DNA from: an uncultured Ruminococcus sp.
GTDB taxonomy: Bacteria; Bacillota; Clostridia; Oscillospirales; Ruminococcaceae
Direction of reading: 5' to 3'
NCBI GenBank assembly: GCA_945876155.1
Contig: CAMCMW010000119.1
Span: 1 to 5,791, forward strand
Length of the DNA stretch: 5,791 nt
A program made the position numbers and the translations under genes. The notes beneath the pieces were generated by a model that worked only from the letters and a program-made list of their open reading frames with translations, did not search any database and was not told the origin of the DNA. Below are positions 1 through 5,791 of the stretch, one piece after another. Every line of letters begins with the position of its first letter. Position 1 is the stretch's first letter.

Positions 1-254
1 TTACGCAATGTGTAGGTGCGTCTCCGAAGATTGTACCGCAAACTTTTTTTGGGAATATCACTCCTGGGGTGTATATGCTGTGTTCTGATGGATTCCGGCA
101 TAAGATTACAGCACAGGAAATCCGGGACGCTTTTCAGAAAGATATTCTTTCCAGCCAGGATATTATGCACTCACAGGCAAGAGGTCTGATATCCGCAGTT
201 AAGCAACGGCAGGAGAGAGACAATATTTCTGTTGTGCTGATTCGGGCAGAATGA
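1..254 (+). CDS. PP2C-family Ser/Thr protein phosphatase, C-terminal part (5' truncated)
   Basis: The reading frame is open from nt 3 to the TGA at 252-254 and gives the last 83 residues of a protein whose start lies before the window. Two PP2C (PPM) landmarks are visible: the CSDGF motif, with its Asp at nt 87-89, and the C-terminal RDNISVVLI strand, with Asp-Asn at nt 219-224. Both aspartates are metal ligands in this family. The stretch before them (TQCVGASP, then a Gly-rich turn) also fits the family. The enzyme would remove phosphate from Ser/Thr residues in the cytosol using Mn/Mg ions. It lies 45 nt upstream of a Ser/Thr kinase on the same strand, the usual kinase/phosphatase pairing, so it probably reverses that kinase's phosphorylation. 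The ATG at nt 75 and the one at nt 69 are internal to the domain and are not real starts. No membrane segment is seen in the visible part. Confidence 0.9.
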   Translation, partial: TQCVGASPKIVPQTFFGNITPGVYMLCSDGFRHKITAQEIRDAFQKDILSSQDIMHSQARGLISAVKQRQERDNISVVLIRAE

Positions 255-299
255 TTTTTTGTCTGTATGCGTAAAGTCTGGGGAATGAGGTGAATCAAC
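255..299 (+). other. Short intergenic gap between phosphatase and kinase, no terminator seen
   Basis: This 45-nt gap holds a T-run just after the phosphatase stop, but no GC-rich hairpin precedes it, so it does not look like an intrinsic terminator. No convincing -35/-10 pair was found. The right end carries the kinase ribosome binding site. Read-through transcription from the phosphatase into the kinase is the likely situation. Confidence 0.5.
287..293 (+). promoter_or_regulatory. Ribosome binding site fixing the GTG start of the kinase
   Basis: GAGGTGA lies 6 nt before the GTG at 300. An in-frame TGA at 291-293 rules out any earlier start, and the next in-frame ATG (residue 23) would remove most of the glycine-rich ATP loop. 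GTG at 300 is therefore the start, although it is a non-ATG codon. Confidence 0.8.
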
Positions 300-2021
300 G
301 TGATTAAAATCCATGATATTGTAGATGGCAAATATGAGATTCTGAAAGAAATCGGTCATGGCGGAATGTCTACGGTTTATCTGGCAATGGACAAGAACTT
401 GAATAAACAGTGGGCAGTTAAGGAAATCAGAAAGCGTGGCAATGATAAAAACGATCAGGCGGTGGTAAATAGTCTGCTGGTGGAAGCTGGTCTGATGAAA
501 AAACTGGATCACCCTGCTTTGCCGAGAATTGTAGATATTATCAACAGTGAGGAAACCATTTGTATAATCATGGAGTATATTGAAGGCGAAACACTGGAGA
601 AAATACTTGAAAAGTATGGTGCCCAGCCGGAAGATGTAGTGGTGGAATGGGCAATGCAGCTGTGTGATGTTCTGATGTATCTGCATTCACAAAAACCGCC
701 GATTATTTACCGTGACATGAAACCTGGTAATATCATGTTGAAACCGGAGGGGAATCTGAAACTTTTTGACTTCGGAATTGCCAGAGAATATAAAGAAAAG
801 GGTCTTGCGGATACAACAGTCCTTGGAACAAAAGGATACTGTCCGCCGGAACAATACGGCAGTCGCCAGACAGATTCACGTTCTGACATTTATGCTCTGG
901 GTATGACAATGCACCATCTTCTTACCGGAAAAGATCCTCGTGTGGCTGGGTATGAATATGCTTCAATCCGGCAGTATCGTCCGGAGTTGTCCGGCAGTCT
1001 GGAGCGAATCATTGACAAGTGTACTGCATTGGATCCGGAAAATCGCTATCAGAGCTGCTCAGAACTGATTTATGCACTGCAAAACAGAGAGCATGATGAG
1101 GAAAAGTATATTAAGAAACAGAAACGGAAGTTAGGTACTTTTATTACGCTTTCAGCAATGACTGTTGTATTTGCATTAACTGGTACCGTCCTCCATTTTG
1201 TGGCATCTGGCATGAATCGCAGCAATTATGAAAGTCTGATAAGCGTTTCAGAGGCAACTTCCTATTCAGACAAGGTGGAAAGTTACAAAAAAGCAGTTTC
1301 TATCTATCCAAATGATACAAGAGCTTATATGAAACTATTGGAGGCATTTGAGTATGAAGGTACATTCGGAAAAGAACAAAACGATGCTTTTCTGGCATTA
1401 TATAATAAAAATCAGTCTGGTTTTGAAGTCGGAAGTGACGAGTTTTCAGAATTGAATTACAAAGTCGGAATGATGTATTTTAATTACTATATTTCTGAAA
1501 GCGGTGAAGTACAATTTTCTGAGCGTGTTCAGAAAGCGTATCCGTTTTTTAAACAGAATTATGAAAATGCGTCTGACAGTTTTGCTGAAAAAAAGTTATC
1601 CGATTGTTATTATCAGATTTGTCAGTTCTACAAGACATACATTTTAGCCAATACCAATGTTGAAGAGGCGTCTAAATCAGATTATGAGACGCTGCTGGAC
1701 ACAGTAGATACTGCATTGACTGAGGTGGAAGATGCAGGTGCATATGACCAGCTGACACTTTACAACGGTATTGTTATGTTATTGTATGATCAAAGGTCAA
1801 ATCTGAAAAGTGCAAATGTAGACGAGAACAGAATTCTGACTATGATGGATACTGTTCATGAGGCATCACAAAATCTTTCTGTGAATAAGGAACAGTCTAA
1901 AAAGCTACAGGAAGAAATACATAATTACTTCGATGAATATAGGGGAGCAGTAGAACGAACCTATTCCAATGCGGAGATTGTAACAGGTCTGGCGGAAACG
2001 GAGGAAGAGTCTGATGGTTGA
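300..2021 (+). CDS. Membrane-anchored Hanks-type Ser/Thr protein kinase with TPR-like extracellular region
   Basis: The 573-residue product phosphorylates Ser/Thr on target proteins. The kinase domain spans about residues 12-262. It has the glycine loop GHGGMS (19-24), the ATP lysine in AVKE (K41), the helix-C glutamate (E62), the catalytic loop YRDMKPGN (137-144, D139, N144), DFG (157-159), activation-loop threonines (T172, T173, T177) and PPE (182-184) in place of APE. All catalytic residues are present, so it should be active. The usual HRD histidine is Tyr137. A basic stretch (KKQKRK, 272-277) is followed by one membrane segment at about 279-302, which puts the kinase domain inside and residues 304-573 outside. 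That outer part is helical with at least one TPR-like unit (about 324-350) and later Tyr-rich helices. No PASTA repeats are present, unlike PknB/PrkC. The gene follows a phosphatase and overlaps the next gene by 8 nt. The signal or ligand sensed is unknown. Confidence 0.95.
   Translation: MIKIHDIVDGKYEILKEIGHGGMSTVYLAMDKNLNKQWAVKEIRKRGNDKNDQAVVNSLLVEAGLMKKLDHPALPRIVDIINSEETICIIMEYIEGETLEKILEKYGAQPEDVVVEWAMQLCDVLMYLHSQKPPIIYRDMKPGNIMLKPEGNLKLFDFGIAREYKEKGLADTTVLGTKGYCPPEQYGSRQTDSRSDIYALGMTMHHLLTGKDPRVAGYEYASIRQYRPELSGSLERIIDKCTALDPENRYQSCSELIYALQNREHDEEKYIKKQKRKLGTFITLSAMTVVFALTGTVLHFVASGMNRSNYESLISVSEATSYSDKVESYKKAVSIYPNDTRAYMKLLEAFEYEGTFGKEQNDAFLALYNKNQSGFEVGSDEFSELNYKVGMMYFNYYISESGEVQFSERVQKAYPFFKQNYENASDSFAEKKLSDCYYQICQFYKTYILANTNVEEASKSDYETLLDTVDTALTEVEDAGAYDQLTLYNGIVMLLYDQRSNLKSANVDENRILTMMDTVHEASQNLSVNKEQSKKLQEEIHNYFDEYRGAVERTYSNAEIVTGLAETEEESDG
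2000..2004 (+). promoter_or_regulatory. Ribosome binding site for the tail-repeat membrane protein, inside the kinase gene
   Basis: GGAGG within the last codons of the kinase gene sits 9 nt before the ATG at 2014. It supports that start and the 8-nt overlap with the kinase stop at 2019-2021. Confidence 0.7.
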
Positions 2022-2487
2022 AATCATTAATATCCTGTCTGTAATTGCTTTCGCTGCTGCCGGAGTGTGCTTATTACTTGTTATATTTGTATGGTTTCGG
2101 TTTAGTATTCTTTCGGTTATCAATGATTTGTCCGGAAAAACAGCAAAGAAAGCGATTGAACAGATTCGCAGCAACAATATGAGAACCGGAGACAAGTCAT
2201 ATCGTTCCAGCCCGGTTAATATCAGCCGGGGACCTCTTACGGAACCTATGCCGGCTGTAACTGCTGCTGAAACAGAGAAATTACCAGGTGAACAAGTCGG
2301 AAGTCCTGTACCGGAAACTACGCTGTTGCGTGAGGACGGAAAAACAGAGCTGCTTCTGAATAATGAAAGCACGACAGTTCTGAATAACAGTACAAATCCT
2401 GTGGCAGATGTGTCAGAAAGAGCAAAAGCAGAAATCACAATTATAGAGCAGGTTGTACTTATTAACACCAGTGAGGTGATTCCATGA
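2014..2487 (+). CDS. Single-pass membrane protein with repeated Thr-x-Leu-Leu motifs in a cytosolic tail
   Basis: The 157-residue product has one N-terminal membrane segment (about 7-28) followed by a basic, helix-prone stretch (about 29-64, containing SGKTAKKAIEQIR). By the positive-inside rule this places the C-terminal tail in the cytosol. Residues 65-140 are rich in Pro, Thr, Ser and Glu and look disordered. They hold three motifs, TTLL (102), TELL (111) and TTVL (120), spaced exactly nine residues apart. The end (141-156, ITIIEQVVLINTSEVI) looks like a short ordered strand element. I recall similar proteins (membrane segment, SG-TAKKAI helix, repeated ETTVL motifs, ending in H/NT-x-EVI) beside such kinases in Lachnospiraceae, but I know no name or proven function. 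Being translated with the kinase and exposing repeated threonines in the cytosol makes it a candidate kinase substrate or scaffold; this is inference. The start is supported by GGAGG at 2000-2004. Confidence 0.85.
   Translation: MVEIINILSVIAFAAAGVCLLLVIFVWFRFSILSVINDLSGKTAKKAIEQIRSNNMRTGDKSYRSSPVNISRGPLTEPMPAVTAAETEKLPGEQVGSPVPETTLLREDGKTELLLNNESTTVLNNSTNPVADVSERAKAEITIIEQVVLINTSEVIP
2314..2382 (+). repeat. Nine-residue protein-level repeat of T-x-L/V-L motifs
   Basis: Within the tail of the membrane protein, residues 101-123, the units E-TTLL, K-TELL and S-TTVL begin nine residues (27 nt) apart at T102, T111 and T120. The DNA units have diverged, so conservation is visible at the protein level only. 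The pattern suggests short linear motifs, possibly phosphothreonine sites. Confidence 0.6.
2473..2479 (+). promoter_or_regulatory. Ribosome binding site for the four-pass membrane protein
   Basis: GAGGTGA ends 4 nt before the ATG at 2484 and lies inside the preceding gene. The spacing is short but, with the ATGA stop/start overlap at 2484-2487, supports coupled translation. Confidence 0.6.
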
Positions 2488-2927
2488 AGAAATATGCGAA
2501 AAACAGAATATTGCAGCTTGTGATTATAATAGTCTGTCTGTTTATTTCTTCTGCGTGTGTGCTGGTGGTTCCGGTTGCACATAACCGAAAAGCATTGACA
2601 ATGATTTGCTCCGGATTGTTCTGGGGATTTCTCTTTGCAGGCTATTTAATGTTCTGGCTTGTAAATCACTTCCGGAAAAAGCAGATGGCAACCAGAGGTA
2701 AAATTGGAATTGTGACATTTTTCCGGAATACTCCTGCGAAACTGATGGATTGTATTTGCATCGCAGGAATTGTTTTGCTGATTATCTCTGTTAAAGCAGA
2801 GTTTTTGCAAGGGTATTTGCAATATATTATATCTTTTTTAGTTTTATTTTCGTTTCATATGCACTGTATTCTGAATGGAGAAAATTTTCAATATATGTGC
2901 AATGAGATAAGGAGATGTTTGGAATGA
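2484..2927 (+). CDS. Small integral membrane protein with about four membrane segments, function unknown
   Basis: The 147-residue product is strongly hydrophobic, with likely membrane segments at about 9-31, 40-62, 89-104 and 110-130. A basic loop lies between the second and third (about 63-87, with FRKK and TRGKIGIVTFFRN), so this loop and both ends should be cytosolic. The C-terminal motif FHMHCILNGENFQY (124-137) stands out as probably conserved, because it keeps polar and His/Cys residues at the end of a membrane helix. There is no enzyme signature, and no transporter or secretion family can be assigned. The gene overlaps both neighbours by 4 nt (ATGA at each end), so it is made together with the tail-repeat protein and the large exported protein. 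It could help membrane assembly or signalling of this unit, but that is only inference from position. Confidence 0.85.
   Translation: MKKYAKNRILQLVIIIVCLFISSACVLVVPVAHNRKALTMICSGLFWGFLFAGYLMFWLVNHFRKKQMATRGKIGIVTFFRNTPAKLMDCICIAGIVLLIISVKAEFLQGYLQYIISFLVLFSFHMHCILNGENFQYMCNEIRRCLE
2911..2914 (+). promoter_or_regulatory. Ribosome binding site for the large exported protein
   Basis: GGAG in the context AAGGAGATG sits 9 nt before the ATG at 2924. It fixes that start, which overlaps the previous stop in an ATGA at 2924-2927 and is followed directly by a good signal peptide. Confidence 0.75.
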
Positions 2928-5791
2928 AGAAGGAAAAAAGGTTTTGGAAACGAATTGCGGCGGCGGTATCGTCTGCGGCAGTTATGCTGGTAAGTGTGCC
3001 GACAAGTCAGCTTATTATTTCGTTTGCGGAAGAAAATAGTACAGCAGATTCTTCAAGTATCGGTGACAGTTCTTCTGCTGCTGAGAGTGAGATACAGCAA
3101 GATGAGGAACAGGAGAATGTTGTTACATTGACTGGTTATATTACATCTGGTGGTGTACCAGTTTCAGGTGCTGTAATCAGTTTATCAACTGATGAAACTG
3201 TCAGCTGTATTTCAGATGTTAATGGCTTGTATACATTGAATAATGTCGTTAAAGCAGATTCCTATGAAATTATTGTGAATCGTGGTGAAGGCTTTGAAAC
3301 AGAGACTATTACAATCACTCAGGATAATCCCAATGTTGAAGTTACACCTTATTATGATGTTACTATGAATGTTGAAGGATATAATTTTTATATTTTAGAT
3401 GAATCATATAATGACATTGAGGCACAGCCAACATTTAAATTAAAAAAAGACAGTGAGCTGTGGTTCAGGGCAGAAGCATTAAATTATGGTGAGCAGGTGA
3501 CTGTTAACGATGTTGTTTTAACAGATGTAAGAGAATATAATGGAATTAATTATTATGTTATATTGATAGATGATGCAAAGGAAATAGGCATTTTACAGGA
3601 TACTGGAGAACCTGTTTATAGTTTTGAAGACGATAATTATAAAAACGAAAAAGATGGAATAAATATTATCTGGGAAAATATTCCTTCAGGTGCTAAGACA
3701 TTATATTATGCTAATCTGACAAATGAACTTAATTCAGATGAAGCAGAAAGTTTAAAAGAATGTGTGGAAGAATACAGCGGTATATATGACAATGTGGGCT
3801 CAGCCGAGGTGAATGGTTCTGAATGTACAGTCAATGTTACAGATAACGGAAACTATTATTTCTGTTTTGAAGACTCAAACGGAAAGTTATCTCAGGTATA
3901 TAGGATAGATATAGATAAAATTGATAAAGTCAGACCGACAATCAAGGTAGAGTCAGTTGTTGTTAAAAATGACTCTGAAAATAAATCTGCAACTATAACA
4001 GTGTCTGTTTCTGATGATAAGAGCGGAGTAAAATCTGTTTCGTTATCAAACGGAGATACACTGGATTCAGGTAAGGCTGTTGATGGCAGATATGTATTTA
4101 GTAATATTAAAGAAAGTGATTTGAAAAATATCAGCATTACTGCAGAAGATAATGCCGGAAACAAAACATCTGATGAGAATGCAGTGAAAATTGATGATAA
4201 TGATTTCAGACTGGAAGTTTCTTATAATGATTCCAGCTGGAGACAATATAAAACAATAAATGTGGCAGTAAACCAGGAGGCAGCCGTCTCTCTGGGAAAG
4301 GAGAGTATATCTTTACCGGACGAAAAGGATTCACTGGAGTGTTCTTTTGAGATTAATAAACAGGGAGGATATACCGTAACCGCTGTCAATAGTGATGGAA
4401 TATCTGTATCATGTGATTTTGAAATAGAGAAGATAGATACTGTTGACCCTGTACTTACAAGTATAAGCAATAATTCTGACTGGAATGAAAATGGAAATGC
4501 GGCTTATATAGTAAATGGTACATTTAACTATAAAAACGGTGAAAATGACGGAAGTCCCATTACAGAAATTTATTATCAGTTAGTAGAAGAAGGAAAGGAT
4601 ATTGATTCATCAAATAAAACTGAACTTGTACAAGGTGAGGACTGGAAAGATGAATCCGGGAATGTTTCATTTACTGTCAGGATAAAAGAAAAAAACTTTT
4701 ATGGTAAATGTTATGTTTTTGCAAAAGATGAGGCAGGTAATCAGTCTGAGTGGCAGTGTTCAGCAGACAACATTGCAATAGATTCCAATCCGCCTATTAT
4801 AGATTCAGTTAAGTATACAACAAATGTAATCGATTCTGATGATTCAAAGGGATTTATAAAAACTATTGCAAACAGCTTGTCGTTTGGTTTGCTGTACAGA
4901 GATTATGTCAGGATTTCTGTAAAGGCGCATGATGATGATTCGTATGATTATTCCAGTGGAATATCAGAACTTCAATGGGCATTTGTTCCGTACAATCCGG
5001 AGAATACTGATTCTGATATTAATGTTTACGATATTCAGGATTGGAGAAACTGGGAAGATATCGGTGGATTTGAATCAGCCGCACAAAGAGTTGACATAAT
5101 TATTACTGCTAATGAATTAGGAAACGTAAGAGGAACATTCTTTGTACGTGTAAAAGACCAGGTGGAATACACTTATGCGGAAATAAAAACAGATCCGGAA
5201 AATGAAAAACATAGTGAAGTTATTTATATCATTCTGGACAATGAGAAACCTGGTAGTCCAAAAATAACTGCAAAAGCCGGTAAATCAAACTATTCAGCCG
5301 GCAAATGGACAAAGGAAGATGTTGAAATAACACTTTCCGGCGGTGAAACATTGTCCGGTGTAGACTATTACGAATATGCAATTGATTACAAAGATGACAG
5401 TAAAACAGATAAGCCGTCAAATCGAAATGCAGTTGATGCCAGCTGGTTTACTGTTCCGGAAAGCAACAGTATTACAGTTTCCGGAGACACAAACGCCACC
5501 TACTATTTCCGCGCAATTTCCAATACAGGAGTTGTCGGTGAAGAAGCGTCCATCTATGTGACGATTCAGAATACATCTCCGGAAAATGCCAAAGTAACGA
5601 TTCCTGAACCGAATGGTAAAAACAGTTGGTTCGTGAATATTCCGAAGATTACTGTAAATGAACCTGCTGTCAATTTATTTGCGGCAGATGTTACAACTTA
5701 TTACGCACTCTGGAATACTCAGGCAGGCGAGAGAGAGCCGAAAGGTACAATTTTAAATGCAGGTAACAGACCGAAAATCCCGGGTGATGGC
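2924..5791 (+). CDS. Large secreted or surface protein with multiple Ig-like modules (3' truncated)
   Basis: The frame is open for 956 codons to the window edge. Residues 1-35 form a signal peptide: a KKEKRFWKR start, a hydrophobic core and a likely cut after SFA (A35). A Ser/Glu-rich linker (36-65) precedes a carboxypeptidase-regulatory-like beta module (about 66-135) with GVPVSGAVISL and SDVNGLYTL. Residues 136-333 are beta-rich and unassigned. Ig-like modules follow at about 334-426 (DDKSGV; AEDNAGN), 427-504, 505-619 (AKDEAGN), 620-771 (FGLLYRD, HDDDSYDYSSGIS), 772-882 (GKWTKEDVEITL, then SGVDYYEYA) and 883 onwards; most open with a D-x-x-x-P type linker. Such modules usually serve as stalks or adhesive parts outside the cell. 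No sorting signal is visible because the end is missing. All eight cysteines (95, 280, 301, 314, 473, 497, 596, 612) lie before residue 613, and base composition rises in GC toward the 3' part. It might be an adhesin, but the binding partner is unknown. Confidence 0.92.
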   Translation, partial: MKKEKRFWKRIAAAVSSAAVMLVSVPTSQLIISFAEENSTADSSSIGDSSSAAESEIQQDEEQENVVTLTGYITSGGVPVSGAVISLSTDETVSCISDVNGLYTLNNVVKADSYEIIVNRGEGFETETITITQDNPNVEVTPYYDVTMNVEGYNFYILDESYNDIEAQPTFKLKKDSELWFRAEALNYGEQVTVNDVVLTDVREYNGINYYVILIDDAKEIGILQDTGEPVYSFEDDNYKNEKDGINIIWENIPSGAKTLYYANLTNELNSDEAESLKECVEEYSGIYDNVGSAEVNGSECTVNVTDNGNYYFCFEDSNGKLSQVYRIDIDKIDKVRPTIKVESVVVKNDSENKSATITVSVSDDKSGVKSVSLSNGDTLDSGKAVDGRYVFSNIKESDLKNISITAEDNAGNKTSDENAVKIDDNDFRLEVSYNDSSWRQYKTINVAVNQEAAVSLGKESISLPDEKDSLECSFEINKQGGYTVTAVNSDGISVSCDFEIEKIDTVDPVLTSISNNSDWNENGNAAYIVNGTFNYKNGENDGSPITEIYYQLVEEGKDIDSSNKTELVQGEDWKDESGNVSFTVRIKEKNFYGKCYVFAKDEAGNQSEWQCSADNIAIDSNPPIIDSVKYTTNVIDSDDSKGFIKTIANSLSFGLLYRDYVRISVKAHDDDSYDYSSGISELQWAFVPYNPENTDSDINVYDIQDWRNWEDIGGFESAAQRVDIIITANELGNVRGTFFVRVKDQVEYTYAEIKTDPENEKHSEVIYIILDNEKPGSPKITAKAGKSNYSAGKWTKEDVEITLSGGETLSGVDYYEYAIDYKDDSKTDKPSNRNAVDASWFTVPESNSITVSGDTNATYYFRAISNTGVVGEEASIYVTIQNTSPENAKVTIPEPNGKNSWFVNIPKITVNEPAVNLFAADVTTYYALWNTQAGEREPKGTILNAGNRPKIPGDG

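Noticed and set aside
253..261. T-run after the phosphatase stop as an intrinsic terminator
   Set aside because: No GC-rich stem precedes it and the next gene begins 45 nt later with its own ribosome binding site.
171..686. Reverse-strand open frame of 171 codons over the phosphatase end and kinase start
   Set aside because: It is antisense to conserved PP2C and kinase motifs. The His/Phe/Gln-rich product looks like a reverse-complement shadow.
1905..2582. Reverse-strand open frame of 225 codons across the kinase 3' end and the tail-repeat gene
   Set aside because: It lies opposite two well-supported overlapping forward genes with good ribosome binding sites, has low-complexity Ser/Thr/Ile composition and shows no recognisable domain.
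3442..3448. Runs of seven A (3442-3448 and 4689-4695) as possible phase-variation slippage sites in the surface protein gene
   Set aside because: Seven-base runs are expected by chance in AT-rich coding sequence, the frame is intact across both, and no longer simple repeat is present.
3892..4470. Two reverse-strand open frames (3892-4164 and 4222-4470)
   Set aside because: Both are opposite the continuous 956-codon Ig-like gene and read as Ser/Thr/Leu-rich shadows of its Asp/Glu/Lys-rich sequence.
5376..5561. Forward open frame of 61 codons in another frame
   Set aside because: It is inside the Ig-like gene, lacks a ribosome binding site and has no domain.
1..5791. Type VII secretion locus, by analogy with other clostridial kinase/FHA clusters
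   Set aside because: No WXG100, FtsK/SpoIIIE ATPase or FHA domain is present within the window, so the assignment cannot be supported here.
2924..5791. LPXTG-anchored cell-wall protein
   Set aside because: The C-terminus is outside the window, so no sorting signal can be seen. Only a signal peptide supports export.

Overview
The window reads as the middle of a five-gene, same-strand operon from a low-GC Gram-positive anaerobe, most likely a Clostridia / Lachnospiraceae gut-type bacterium. The reasons are the AT-rich codon use (gat, aat, aaa and tat dominate), strong GGAG/GAGGTGA ribosome binding sites, an Hanks-type kinase of the clostridial style, and a signal-peptide-bearing protein built from Ig-like modules of the kind common in that family. 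No organism name can be fixed from the sequence.

Layout: (1) nt 1-254, the C-terminal end of a PP2C-type Ser/Thr protein phosphatase, cut by the window start. (2) nt 300-2021, a membrane-anchored Ser/Thr protein kinase with an N-terminal cytosolic kinase domain, one membrane segment and a TPR-like C-terminal region probably outside the cell. (3) nt 2014-2487, a single-pass membrane protein with a cytosolic tail carrying a nine-residue repeat of T-x-L/V-L motifs. (4) nt 2484-2927, a small protein with about four membrane segments. (5) nt 2924 to the window end, a large secreted or surface protein with a signal peptide, a carboxypeptidase-regulatory-like module and at least five or six Ig-like modules. 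It stays open for 956 codons and runs off the window.

The last four genes overlap one another by 8, 4 and 4 nt, so they are almost certainly transcribed and translated together. Only 45 nt separate the phosphatase from the kinase, with no visible terminator. The simplest reading is a phospho-signalling unit (kinase plus opposing phosphatase) linked to a membrane-anchored candidate substrate with repeated threonine motifs, a small membrane protein and a large exported protein. The sensing side could be the outer TPR-like part of the kinase. The functional link between the signalling genes and the exported protein is inference from gene order. No RNA genes, mobile elements, CRISPR arrays or terminators were seen.
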